From: Chara braunii
Taxonomy: Eukaryota > Streptophyta > Charophyceae > Charales > Characeae
Length of the DNA stretch: 46,040 nucleotides
Direction of reading: 5' to 3'
Assembly (NCBI GenBank): GCA_003427395.1
Contig: BFEA01000017.1
Location: 5,568,985-5,615,024 of the forward strand
This document shows, one piece after another, positions 31,122-42,116 of the stretch (position 1 is the first letter of the stretch; each line of letters begins with the position of its first letter). The notes beneath the pieces are model-generated. The model saw only the letters and a program-made list of their open reading frames with translations. It had not been told where the DNA came from and did not search any database. A program made the translations under genes and the position numbers.

Positions 31122-32081
31122 NNNNNNNNNNNNNNNNNNNNNNNNNNNNNNNNNNNNNNNNNNNNNNNNNNNNNNNNNNNNNNNNNNNNNNNNNNNNNNN
31201 NNNNNNNNNNNNNNNNNNNNNNNNNNNNNNNNNNNNNNNNNNNNNNNNNNNNNNNNNNNNNNNNNNNNNNNNNNNNNNNNNNNNNNNNNNNNNNNNNNNN
31301 NNNNNNNNNNNNNNNNNNNNNNNNNNNNNNNNNNNNNNNNNNNNNNNNNNNNNNNNNNNNNNNNNNNNNNNNNNNNNNNNNNNNNNNNNNNNNNNNNNNN
31401 NNNNNNNNNNNNNNNNNNNNNNNNNNNNNNNNNNNNNNNNNNNNNNNNNNNNNNNNNNNNNNNNNNNNNNNNNNNNNNNNNNNNNNNNNNNNNNNNNNNN
31501 NNNNNNNNNNNNNNNNNNNNNNNNNNNNNNNNNNNNNNNNNNNNNNNNNNNNNNNNNNNNNNNNNNNNNNNNNNNNNNNNNNNNNNNNNNNNNNNNNNNN
31601 NNNNNNNNNNNNNNNNNNNNNNNNNNNNNNNNNNNNNNNNNNNNNNNNNNNNNNNNNNNNNNNNNNNNNNNNNNNNNNNNNNNNNNNNNNNNNNNNNNNN
31701 NNNNNNNNNNNNNNNNNNNNNNNNNNNNNNNNNNNNNNNNNNNNNNNNNNNNNNNNNNNNNNNNNNNNNNNNNNNNNNNNNNNNNNNNNNNNNNNNNNNN
31801 NNNNNNNNNNNNNNNNNNNNNNNNNNNNNNNNNNNNNNNNNNNNNNNNNNNNNNNNNNNNNNNNNNNNNNNNNNNNNNNNNNNNNNNNNNNNNNNNNNNN
31901 NNNNNNNNNNNNNNNNNNNNNNNNNNNNNNNNNNNNNNNNNNNNNNNNNNNNNNNNNNNNNNNNNNNNNNNNNNNNNNNNNNNNNNNNNNNNNNNNNNNN
32001 NNNNNNNNNNNNNNNNNNNNNNNNNNNNNNNNNNNNNNNNNNNNNNNNNNNNNNNNNNNNNNNNNNNNNNNNNNNNNNNNN
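31122..32081. other. Assembly gap (960 N)
   Basis: Unresolved sequence. A satellite array enters from the left; unrelated sequence leaves on the right. Confidence 0.99.
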
Positions 32082-33154
32082 AATCTGCATTGTTCAGTCC
32101 TAACTAGCTATTTCTGATTCTACTGAAAGGGGATAAGTGAGATCTTGCCTCAGAGACGGACTATCCGTTCATCTGATTCCCTTCCATGAGATTCCTTCAA
32201 CCAGTTGGATTGATGATGTGATCATGCGTGTTGGGAGAAGGAAAGAGACNTGANATAGGATAATCCCAAAAGNGATAAGAATGAGATAATNAAAAGAAGT
32301 ATGGAGAATTGTCNTGACANTAAAAGGGAAGTGAACNNTTATTCACTACCTGAAGCGAAAGGGCAACAACCCAAAACATTTAGTTAAGGATAGAAGTCAA
32401 ACAAAGACACAGAGTCCAGAAGGAACTTTCTAGATCTCAATTAGGAAAAGAGATGTTAAGATTCTCTTGGACTGTGTTGTGTCTACAGGTTTCGACACTT
32501 CGGAGAACTTACGGGAGAATCCGTAAGAACAACAATTCTGTTATCTCTGGATAACAGGTCGGTAGAACTCCGACTCAACTTCCACCCATGGCTTGACACC
32601 CACACCTACGACAAGACCTAAGAAGGGAACAAATAAATCTCCCCCCTTGTATCTATGCCTAAATTGTCCAAATCACACTCAGGAGTCTTCGAAAATGTGT
32701 GGGGCTAGGGTAAAATGGAGTAAGGGTTAGGAAGGAATGTTGTTTTCAAGGGTTTGGGGCGTGAGTAGCATGCTATGGATGGATTAAAGGTTGACGCGTG
32801 TAGTGCATTCTGTGTCTGCATTTGTATGCTTGTATGTGGTTCGTGCATCTGCACAGGTGTGGAGCATTGATTGTCTTCTGAGTTTGGGATCACCTGGGAT
32901 ACTCGGACAGCAAGACACAACAACTGTGAAAGTGAGGTCCACCCCTCATTCAGCTCCCCTGATATTATACACATACTTATATACATATCTATGAGTGAGA
33001 TAGTAGGTTGGTCGTTACCTAGAAAGTCATTTGTCTGAGACTTCTCTTTGGAAAAAAATGAGAGATTACGAAGGGTTTGACTCTGGCATTTTCATAAGGA
33101 CAACAAAGGAAACATAGAGTCATTGTCATAGTTAGTTCAGCGTGGAAGACTGTC
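32082..33154. other. Unassigned sequence with clustered ambiguous bases
   Basis: Eight N calls lie at 32250-32338, suggesting a mixed-copy repeat. No open frame or known domain is convincing. An AG-rich and then T/G-rich character changes near 32640. Nothing further recognised. Confidence 0.5.
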
Positions 33155-33990
33155 CGAGAAGTCCGTCAAGCAGCTTCGCAGTTTTCTAGGCCTCACTAGT
33201 TCCTATAGTAATTTCATTCGGGGATACGCTAGGTATTCCTACGTACTCACCTCCACTCTCCTCCGGAAGAACCCGCCATGGTTTTGGATACCCCTCTGCG
33301 AGGATCTTTTTCGCGCCCTAAAAAAGGCGGTGACTTGTGTGTCGGTTCTTCGCCTCCCCGATTTTGATCGTCACTTCATCGTCACCACTGATGCGTCAGA
33401 TTTTGCAGTAGGAGTTGTACTTCCTCAGGTGTTTCCCTCTCCTCCTGATTCACCTTATCCTCATGTTCCTCTTTTCTCCTCCCCCCTTGCTGACACTGTT
33501 TCTCGACTGACTCCTACCCCCCTCCCACTCCGTCCACTGACAGTCCTCCCATTACTTACTCTCCGACCATCGCGGAGGATGGGACTGTCGAGGCTCGTGC
33601 TGGGGATTGTCCGATCGCCTTCTACTCCCGTTATCTACCGCCTGTCGAAATAAACTACATTGTCAATGAACATGAGGTTCTTATAGTTGTTCATGCTACT
33701 CGACATTGACGTCATTACCTGCATGGGGTGCCCTTCACGGTGCGCACGGACAACTCAGTTGTCCAGGCTTTCCTCACGAAGCCCAAACTTTCCCCTCGAC
33801 AAACACTTTGGTGGCGTGACTTATCCGAGTTCAGTTTTACCACTCAGCCCATCAAAGGTGAAACGAACCGCGTCACGAATGCCTTCTCCCGCCGTCCTAA
33901 TTAGAATCAGGAACCCATCCATCTTGCTTCCATCTCCATCACCATTGTTGATCAGTCGGTGATCGACGCATATCGCACTTAATACCGCAT
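33155..33990 (+). pseudogene. Chromovirus RT thumb and RNase H
   Basis: It begins inside the thumb (QLRSFLGLTSSYSNFIRGY, LTSTLLRKNPPWFW), so fingers and palm with YxDD are missing. RNase H then shows TTDASDFAVGVVL, NEHEVLIVVHATRH, VRTDNSVVQAFL and a final FSRR. A diverged Pro/Ser-rich stretch near 33430-33560 sits between the first motifs. Frameshifts and stops are frequent. It is probably the 3' half of the same family as 18263-21643, in opposite orientation. Confidence 0.85.
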
Positions 33991-34970
33991 CATCCACGTG
34001 ACACTGCAGAGTGGCAAGACCGTTCCCTCATACTCCCTCGGGGAGAACGATCTCGTGTACTGGCATGACAGATCTGGTAAGCTAGAACCACGTATATGTG
34101 TTCCCTCTACCGGAAAACATCGCGTCCAGGCTGTAGCAGAGTTCCATGATCAGGCAGTTGCCGGTCATATGGGCTTCCACAAGACGTTGGCTCGTGTTTG
34201 CAGCCTATACATCTAACCGAAGTCCAAGGACTTCGTCAAAGCCTACATCTAGGAGTGTCCTACCTGCTAGGAGGTGAACAGTGCGAACCACCTTCCGTAT
34301 GGGTTACTTCAACCCTTACCCATACCCGAGGGTCGTTGGCAGTCAATCTTGATGAATTTCATTGGTCCCCTCTGCCCACCCACTGAGCGCGGTCATAATG
34401 CGATTTTTGTCATCATTGATCGCTTCACGAAGTGTGTACGTTTTGTCTTGTGCCGCTATCGCATTAACGCTCGTGAGGTCGTCGACATCGTCTTCGACCG
34501 AGTCGTGAGAGATCACGGCTTACCTCAAAGCATCATCTTTTACCGTGACCCTCGCTTTACCAGCACATTCTGGCGACGCCTACACGAGGTGTACGGATCT
34601 CAGTTCCGCTTCTCATCGTCTTACCACCCTCAGACGGATGGTCAAACTGAGGTCACTATTAAAACTCTAGGTAATATCCTCCGAAAGTTTGTTCGGGATG
34701 ACCATCAGTGAGACTTACACTTAGCCCACGTGGAGATTGTGTACAACCACAATGTTTCGCCATCCACGGGGATGTCGCCATTCTATTGCGACCTCGGCTA
34801 CCACCCTCGTGTACTCGCGGGCTTCCTACGACTATCGTGGTTGAGCCCAGACACTCGTTGTCCTGCGCTTGACGACTGGATCGCCCACATGGCGGTGATT
34901 ATGAAGCGAGCACGCACGAACGAACCGATCACGAATGGATCACCCATTCAAAGTCGGTGAGAATGTGCTC
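33991..34970 (+). pseudogene. Chromovirus integrase, catalytically dead
   Basis: Zinc region HDQAVAGHMGFH ... CPTC is recognisable. In the core the expected first Asp is Asn (SILMNFIGPL) and the Asp of the usual SDRDPRF box is Tyr (IIFYRDPRFTSTFW). The Glu is kept (HPQTDGQTE). In-frame stops occur near 34214, 34250, 34270 and 34711. Two of three metal-binding residues being lost shows decay independent of the stops. Confidence 0.88.
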
Positions 34971-35578
34971 ATCGATGCACGCCACTTGCAGCTCGAATCG
35001 GATAAGCTTCGCACGTTCAGGCGTCGTTTCTTCGGTTCATGCCGCATCCTTCAGACCGTTGGTTCTGATATTGTCGCTAGTCCGGTCAGCTTCCGTGTGA
35101 AGCTACCTGATTACCTTCGAAAGGCTCGCGTACACGATGTTTACCACGTCTCCTTGCTGCATCCTTATCGCAGACCATCCAAGCGCTTCGTCGGGCGTCC
35201 TTATGAGCGCCCTCCATCTATCATGGTGGACGGTCATGAGGAGTTCGTCGTTTCCGACATCGTATCTCACCGAGTTACCGATGATACCCCTCTACGCATC
35301 GAGTACCTTGTGCGTTGGAAGGGCTATCCTGATGAGGTGGTTACTGGGACCCCCTCGAGCACTTGCACCACGCCTGAATGTTGGTGCGTGCATATGACTG
35401 TGCTCGTCGTGCTGAGACATTTGCTCCTACTCAGCCGACTGACCCTTTTCCTCCTCCTCCAGCTATGGAGATCGCTGAGGACGAGCCCGTTCCCTCTGAG
35501 GCCGTTCTTCAGCAGCAGACGGATGCCTCCGCGCGTGCACAACGCACTTTTCGACGCGCTCTGCGTCTCGACGATTGA
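34935..35578 (+). pseudogene. Integrase C-terminal domain plus chromodomain
   Basis: KVGENVLIDARHL, RVKLPDYLRKARVHDVYHVS and LLHPYRR are the GPY/F-type C-terminal module. EEFVVSDIVSHRV and EYLVRWKGYPDE (about 35238-35345) form a chromodomain, which in chromoviruses directs integration to heterochromatin by reading histone marks. The frame shifts at about 35345, and the remaining chromodomain (DPLEHL) and an acidic tail ending RALRLDD continue in the new frame to 35578. Confidence 0.87.
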
Positions 35579-36540
35579 CACCATGATCACCTACTATCTC
35601 CCTACTGACTCACACCATCAGGTACTCCATCATCAGCTTCTTCAGGATGTCAGTGTTTTGCGGTTCTGCTTCGACATCGACTCGACTCCTACTTCATCGA
35701 CGTCATCGACCACTTCGACGACTTTAGTCACCTTCTCGACTTCAGCCATCTTATCGGTTTCGGTTACTTTGGACGTGACTACTTCACGCCACCACCCTAC
35801 CCTGTACATTCCCTTGCATATGTCGCATGATGGTTCTCACTTAGGTGGGTCTCTTTGAGTTGTGCTCTCCCTTGGTATCGCATAGACATTGGGACTGTAG
35901 CGTTATCTTAACTTCCCTGCTCCTTGATCTAGTTCTTTCCTCCCCCATTCGGTGAGTTGTGCGCATGTTTCCCTCACCCATTGCCCTCATCACCCTAGTG
36001 TCGGCTCTTGCATGCCTTTAGTTAGGCATATCTCCACCCTATTCCAGACTCCCCGCTCATGGTCGACCTTGCATGGTGTCACCCTTTTGTCGAGCATTAC
36101 CCGCCTTGATGGTCTATCTGTTAGGGTCATTGGTTTTGTTTCGCTACCATTCTCCCACCTTGAGTTTGATGACCCATCCCACCTTCGTGTGTGACTGCCC
36201 TTAGGAGTTTCAATTCTTAGGCTGCATTCACCCCCTCTGAGACCATCCCACTCTTAGTGGTTCAGCGACATAACATTACTTGTGACATATTGTTTTTTTT
36301 TTCTTTCAGCACTTAGGCCATTGCCTCTAGGACCTTAGGATTTTATCATGCTACATTTCATTTCTGTTGTTAGTTAGGATGTGTACACTAGACATTTGTT
36401 TTTCATTTGACATTATGTAGCTTAGGCTGCGTCGCATGGACTCACATGGAGATTGCTTTGTATCCTCGATTTCTCAGGTTTCTTTATTGCAGAGTTCCGC
36501 TGCTTTTGCGGATAGCGTGTTAATGGTTTTTGCGATCCAT
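35579..36540. other. Post-chromovirus sequence
   Basis: Ser/Thr-rich open frame to 35858, then pyrimidine-rich sequence with a 14-base T-rich run ending ctttcag at about 36308. An LTR would be expected here, but I found no TG..CA pair or second copy to define it. Confidence 0.45.
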
Positions 36541-36618
36541 TACAGGTCAGAGGATCAAGCAGCGGGCCTCCATCTTCCCTGACCTACAACCAGGGCCTAT
36601 TTGGCTATTTGCTCGTTC

Positions 36619-36656
36619 GGCCTGTGGGACCAGGTCGTGGCCTGACCCCACAGGCC
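36619..36656. repeat. GGCCTGTGGG inverted repeat
   Basis: ggcctgtggg and cccacaggcc, 10 bp perfect, separated by 18 bases. A short gtaccattgtcggtac palindrome follows at about 36689. The region to 36760 is GC-rich and may be an unrelated insert before the LINE. Confidence 0.7.
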
Positions 36657-36869
36657 GTGTGCTGTTTCAGTCCAGTCGTACTGTTCGGTACCATTGTCGG
36701 TACCGGCCCAGTCCACTCCAGTCCAGTCAGTCCGCTGGGGGTATACCCCAGTTGTTGTCTGCTTTTCAGATCATTCTTCATTCTGCACTTTTGGAGTATG
36801 TGCGTGTTGAGTCCGCGTCGGAGTTGCGCTGTCCCTTCCAGCTCCTTCTCCATCTCCTCCCCCTCAACC

Positions 36870-37446
36870 CTTCGTCTTGATCCTGACGGACCACCTTCCC
36901 GGCGGGTCCGTCACATGGAGATTTGGCCCTATCGGGCCTTTCGCGCCCACACGCCTCGCCCGGGGAGCGTGGGAGTGGCTATCTGGCTGCCCCCGGATAC
37001 GCGCATTGATCCACTCAACTGGGCAGACTCTAAGGAGGGAAGATGGATGTATCTGCTTGCCATGTTGAAGATAGAGGTAGTAGCTATCTTTTGCGTATAT
37101 GCTCCAAATGAGGCGGAGGCAAGAATGTTTTTTTTTCGAATCAATTAAAGAACGCATCCCACAGGACATTCCGATCATACTGGCAGGAGACTTTAATGTT
37201 GCCCTGGACCGTTGGCTGGAGGAGTGGAAAATCCCATCCCCATATCCTACGTATATCGAAACAGACGAACACATAGTAACGAAACTTTGTAAGTCAATAA
37301 GGTTGTACGATACCTTCCGCAGATCGTACCCATCAAAACATACTTTTTCATGTTTTCGAACAAATGGGTCGCAAAGGATCTTCAGATCTCGCATTGACCT
37401 GATCCTTATCTCGGAAGATCTAAAAGCGTCACTTGAGATTGCATAA
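36870..37446 (+). pseudogene. LINE APE-type endonuclease domain
   Basis: The endonuclease nicks target DNA to prime LINE reverse transcription. Motifs: GSVGVAIWLPPDTRI, VVAIFCVYAPNEAEARMFF, IILAGDFNVALD (catalytic Asp/Asn) and RSRIDLILIS (conserved S/R-D). The usual final SDH is replaced by degraded sequence after 37446. A frameshift at the nine-T run at about 37128 breaks the domain. It is linked to a downstream RT of the same strand, as in L1-like elements. Confidence 0.85.
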
Positions 37447-38386
37447 GTTTTTCACAAAGTCCATACCCTGGGCTGGATCATGCAATGTATGTGGTGATTT
37501 TATCATTTCGGAAAAAAAACGATCAAGGGTCTGGCTATTACAAGTTGAATACATCCTTATTGGCGCTTTCAAATTTCCAAAGGCATATTAAAGAATCCTC
37601 GACATATTGGCAGAATCACAGACTCACGCTTCGCGATGACGTTCAATGGTTTAATAACAGACCGATTTTTCTAACCAATAAATGTAATGAATTTTCAAAA
37701 GCATTAGCATCCCAACGTTTTTGTTATGAAATTGCATTACAGCATCAGTTAAGTCAACTGAAGAAGAAGGAAGAAACTGAAAATTATGAGTCAGAAGAAC
37801 TGATTAGTGTTATCCAATCGTTAGAAACCCGGATCATAGCTAGCATGAAACACCGATGTCAGGGTGCACGTATCAGAGGGAAGTTACGTAAGTATAAAAT
37901 TGAGGGAGCGATGGACTCCCGTTTTTTTTTGCCATGGCAAAGGCAAGAACATGGAGAACTGTTATAGAGGCCGTGATTGACCTATCCCAATAACATGATC
38001 AGCCGGTTACCTCTACTGCACAATATGTGCATATTTCACGGAGTTTTTTTTATGACCTATTAAAATCAGGTTGTAAGACCCGATCCAAAGGGCAAAGGAC
38101 AAAAGAGATTGAGGATTTTCTCGAGACTTTGAGGTGTAGCCTTTCAGATGAGCAAAAAGAGACATTAGACAAACCCCTGGAAAAGACGGAAATTTGGACA
38201 ACCCTTATGTAAATGGAGGAGGAAAATATCCCAGACATCAATTGACCGCCGAAGAAATTTTGAAAGTCTATGTGGAACCCCCTATCCAACGACCTCATGG
38301 ACTACTACCACGCGGTCTGAAGTCTGGTCAGACGGGGAAAAAATTTTGAAAGTCTATGTGGAACCCCCTATCCACTGGGGCAATGC
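37447..38386 (+). pseudogene. LINE linker between endonuclease and RT
   Basis: Helical, Lys/Glu-rich sequence (YYKLNTSLLALSNFQRHI, YEIALQHQLSQLKKKEE, DFLETLRCSLSDEQKETLD) typical of the ORF2 region before RT. It contains a 34-bp direct repeat at 38255-38288 and 38341-38374 with several stops, which separates the linker from the first RT motifs. Confidence 0.7.
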
Positions 38387-38826
38387 GTGCTATCGGTCTT
38401 GTACAACAAAGGTGGAAAAAACAACATTCGAAACTACCGACGTATCACCTTACTAACAGTAGTATACAAAATAGTGGCGAAGGCTTTTGCCAATCGGGTG
38501 ATTCAGGTGATTGAAGATATTATTCACCCATCACAAACAGGTTTTATCAAGGGTAGGAAAATACAGGATAATATTCTTCGGATAAATGAGGTAATAAAGT
38601 TGTCATGGCAATCAAAGCACAACGCGGTCATAATCTTCACCGACTTTGAAAAAACTTATGACCATGTTGACTGACTTTTTCTTGATAAATGTCTGGAGAA
38701 ACTAAACTTTGGCTATTCTTTCAGAAGGTGGGTGGGGATCCTCCATGGTAGCGCTACAACAAAGGTGCAAGTAAATAGGAGGTTGACCCCCCCTCTTGAC
38801 TTGAACGGTGTTTTCGTTAAAAAGTG
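38387..38826 (+). pseudogene. LINE reverse transcriptase, 5' part
   Basis: RT motifs of the non-LTR type: NNIRNYRRITLLTVVYKIVA, FANRVIQVIEDIIHPSQTGF, KGRKIQDNILRINEVI and IIFTDFEKTYDHVD (first catalytic Asp; the following Trp is TGA). The end is FGYSFRRWVGILH ... VQVNRRLTPPLDLNGV. The YADD box and thumb are absent because sequence changes abruptly at about 38825. The 3' truncation and absence of a poly(A) or repeat tail suggest interruption or deletion. Confidence 0.9.
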
Positions 38827-38980
38827 AAATTATTTTCATGTTATTTTCTTGTAAGTGTAAAATGACACACATAAGAGAGGAGGAAAAGAGAAAAAGAGCG
38901 ATGAAACAAGGCGAAATGGTAAAAACTTAGCATTTATACATCATTATACAATAACATTTTGAAATTGTGGAAAACAATAT

Positions 38981-39141
38981 CAACTATTGAAACTATTTTT
39001 AGCCATCAACAAAGTATTGAATGACATATACCAACCATTGAAACTATTCTTAACCATCAACAAAGTGTTGAATGATATTATAAGCCGCGTATCTTGAATG
39101 TTCATGCTCGACCATCAATAAAATGTCGAATGCGATTCTAT
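38981..39141. repeat. ~51-bp tandem repeat overlapping Ulp1 C terminus
   Basis: Two clear units, caaccattgaaactattctt-type, at 38981-39030 and 39032-39080, and a partial third at 39109-39141 (catcaataaaatgtcgaatg). On the minus strand each gives a QHFVDG-like peptide, so the repeat arose from the end of the coding sequence or its 3' flank. Confidence 0.75.
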
Positions 39142-39918
39142 GCCTCATATGCATGATGTTGTCTTGCGATAATTTGAATGGAAGGAAATGATATTTCGCT
39201 AGGAAATATGCAAAACCTAACATAAAATCACCACAACTACAACCATCCCGTTGAACGGACACCTCATCAAGCGATGTCTCGAAAGATGTCGTAATTTCTC
39301 GTAAGGTCGTCTACGTGATATCTTTCATGAAGATTTTGACGTTGGAACTTCATTCTAAAGAATGTGGCAAATAGTTCAAGCGGTGCACGGTGGTCAGCGC
39401 GACAGAGAGAGTCTACAAGGCAGAATTCACAATTGTAATCGTATATTCTGACACATACTAGATCTAGTGGTTTCCAAAGTTAAGAGGGATAAGTACAAAG
39501 TTGTAATCAAAAATATTTTTTTCCCTAACCCACTTTATTCCCTCACCTTAAATAATTTCTCTGGACACTGCGGATGTTAATCTTGCGTAAAAAAAGGAAT
39601 GTAAAATATACACAAATGGAATGTCATTGAGAATCTCGTCTCTAATCTTTTCTCCGAACATCGAACTTTGTCTTGCATTGTCGTTGTCGATCTTGATGAC
39701 TAGCATATACAAATTTACGGCTTCGTCATTCAACCATTGTTTATCTTCGATGATGATCATAATGTCTTTCTTTTCCACCTTCTAATCACCCTTGTAAACA
39801 ACGATGTCGTATTCTTCGTTATCTTCCCCGGTGCTCACAGTCTTTTTAACATACTGCATCTCGACCTTGGTGAGGCGTACCGTTGGTAGAAAAATCTTGA
39901 ACGACGGGTCAGGCACTG
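39050..39918 (-). pseudogene. Ulp1/SENP-type (C48) cysteine protease domain
   Basis: C48 proteases cleave SUMO or related isopeptide bonds, and are also carried by several transposon classes. Visible in order on the minus strand: QWLNDEAVNLYML, VYILHSFFYARL, IKWVREKNIFDYNFVLIPLN followed by GNH (His codon 39467-39469), CLVDSL (Asp 39411-39413), and VQRDGCSCGDF with catalytic Cys at 39233-39235, then MRHRIAFDIL. All catalytic residues are present. The frame is broken by TAG about 39786, TAA about 39548, TAG 39464-39466 right after the His (where the family has Trp), an adjacent one-base shift, and another shift near 39310. A 3' splice-like tttgtatgcag precedes 39918. Confidence 0.85.
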
Positions 39919-40011
39919 CATACAAACACACATCTAAACAACAATGGCATGTCTAAGATTTTTGTACAAATGGTGCCTTTCTGAAAATTGATACAAGAAG
40001 TGGATACGAGT

Positions 40012-40680
40012 TCATGACGGTGTTCGCTTGCCTACTTCGTTGTCGCTGCTGCTTTCCACAATAGACAACGTGCAACCTTCACAGTGCCATTTATTCCTTT
40101 GTTTGGTGTCTCTTCCCACAACTTTAAACATCATTATGATAACAGGCTTCAGAAATGGGATCGTCACGTGTTTGGTGCGTCTTCTAACTTTTTGGGGCAA
40201 CAACGGCAGCGTTGACAAGGCTTGCAAACCACGACGTATAATACTATTGTGATTGTTCCTTTGCGAGTGCAGGCGAGGCGCTTTCCACAGTCTTTTATGC
40301 AGGTCTACACGCTCATCAGTGTCTCTTCCCGGCAGTTGTCCGCGTTCCCAAGCTGCATACACCTGCTCCACCTGTTGAAATACGTCGTCCGACGACCTGA
40401 CTAAGATCATGTAAGGACCAAGGAAGTCGGACCATTCTGAACTTCACTGACCGAGTGACATACTAATATAATGATCAAGGTCAGTCATTCTAAGAGACTT
40501 CCCTATGAATTTTCTATACTCCGCATTTTTTACATCAATTCTCTGCCCACCTTTGGCTTCAGGACAGTTGAACAAGTTCCACAAGTTTCGGATATCCCGA
40601 ACAACGATGCTCTGATGAGGCAGAGTGTTTAATTTGTCGTTCGCATTTTGAAACGTGCTAAACCTGCCATAGTGATCCAT
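40012..40680 (-). pseudogene. Upstream part of Ulp1 gene, unknown domain
   Basis: One frame with a single TGA (40444-40446). It contains GRFSTFQNANDKLNTLPHQS, IVVRDIRNLWNLFNCPEAKG and ILVRSSDDVFQQVEQVYAAW, then a basic stretch and HCEGC. I do not recognise the domain. Position, strand, shared frame and a donor-like end near 40030 link it to the Ulp1 exon through an intron of about 110 bp. It could be a DNA-binding or transposase-accessory region. Confidence 0.5.
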
Positions 40681-40778
40681 GAAGTAGTCCAGATAATAAA
40701 CTGGCCTAGCTGTCCTCTAATCCAGCCACAACTCTTTTGTCACAGCTGGATTTTTGCAAAAACATCTTCGTGTTGCTC

Positions 40779-41139
40779 CTACGTTGTGTTGACCGCTGAG
40801 AGTGTACCAGAAGTACTTATCAAGTGGTTTCTTGTAAAAATCATCAGGAGTAACCCTTCTTGCTCGCCACAAACCTTACCCGATGAGTCTATATGCAGTT
40901 GGTCATGAAGTGTCACCAGCAACAATATTGGTTTCTCATACAACGAACATGTGTTCAACCCCATCCTGCCAGATGTCCTTTCTTGTCACCATCGCTTCAT
41001 AAATCTCGTCAATGTGATTTTGGTCGAGGAATTTTTGATTATATCTAAATTCCTCATTTGGAATATCCATAATTTTTTGGAATTCAACAGTGATGAACTG
41101 TATCTCGCTCTTCTGAGTAACGTCAGTATTGAAGTCCAA
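40779..41139 (-). pseudogene. Ulp1 gene fragment, unknown domain
   Basis: Two abutting frames: 41139-40936 (EIQFITVEFQKIMDIPNEEF ... FLDQNHIDEIYEAMV) and 40964-40779 (KPILLLVTLHDQLHIDSSGK ... GLLLMIFTRNHLIS). They join by a one-step shift near 40945. Mixed helix/strand character, no family recognised. Composition and order fit a single decayed protein with its neighbours. Confidence 0.45.
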
Positions 41140-41149
41140 AAAAAAGTAT

Positions 41150-42116
41150 TTCCCGAGATGCTAAGTCGTTGGCTCACTTGACGGCAGTTGCAATCTTGAT
41201 TGTAGCGTGACAGTCTTGCCTTTTGCCTCGTCGCCGGACTGCGGCTGTTCAGACGCGGGGAAAACAGTCGTCTCCTCCATTGTACCACCCTTTGCTGCTT
41301 TTTTTTTTCGCATCGACTTTTGTTTGGCAGCAACTTCTGCATCACGAGTACGTTGTCTTCATCCATTGGGAGAGGCTGCACCCTTTTTTTTTGCGGTTGC
41401 TCCTTCCTGCTCCTTTTCTGGTTGAAATTTTTTCTCCTCTCCTGCCTAGCTTTCCTTTTCTTCTCCTCGAGATTTCTAACAGCTACAGGGGGCGACGAAG
41501 GAGTTTTCCCTTTCCTTTTTTTCTCCTCGAGATTTTTTTTCCTCTCCTGCCTAGCTTTTCCACTGCGTTTGTGGTGTGCAATGTCCTTATGCTGATGCTG
41601 TTTGTGTTCCTGAATGTTGTCGTAGTGCTTGTCATCACTATTGTCCCCCTGGTCGATGTGAAGCTCCGCAGGAATGTGTGAGTGTCGTGCTTCCTCTTCA
41701 TCCTCGACCTTGTGACTCCATTGACGACCTTCCCTCTCGCTAATAGCGTTTTCACTATCCTCTTCTTCCTCTCCGTGACTTTCCCTACTTCGCTCCTGCG
41801 AACCTTCCTCTTCCTCTTCTCTCTGTGTACTCTCTGTGTTGCTCTCTTCCTTCACATCTTCGAAATACAAAGGCTCGTCATATCCTTGCACAGCGGCACC
41901 ACACGTGCTCGAGGAACGCACAATGTCTCGCAATTTGTTGAGTGACTCTTTCACTATTATTTGCGGAATCTTTTTCGGAGCTGGCGGCGCAACCTGTCGA
42001 TAAGCAGGTCCCGTCGCAACGATCTGTCATGCTTTCGGGACAAGCGGCGTGCACACGACGGTCGAATCGATATGACACCTACAGTTGGTCGCACTGATAT
42101 CCCTTCGAGTGTTTCT
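41150..42116 (-). pseudogene. Charged low-complexity region of Ulp1 gene
   Basis: The frame upstream reads CHIDSTVVCTPLVPKA, TGA, then QIVATGPAYRQVAPPAPKK and VKESLNKLRDIVRSSSTCG. An acidic tract (REEEEEGSQERSRESHGEEE) and a basic tract with tandem NLEEKKRKARQERRKNF-like repeats follow. The two ~17-residue repeats are imperfect copies. The region is likely disordered and may supply nuclear localisation signals. Confidence 0.5.

Noticed and set aside
30996-32117. Frames of more than 300 codons across the large gap
   Set aside because: They consist almost entirely of N.
32700-32760. Telomere-like repeats (ggggctagggt, gggttagg)
   Set aside because: Isolated, non-tandem G-rich words.
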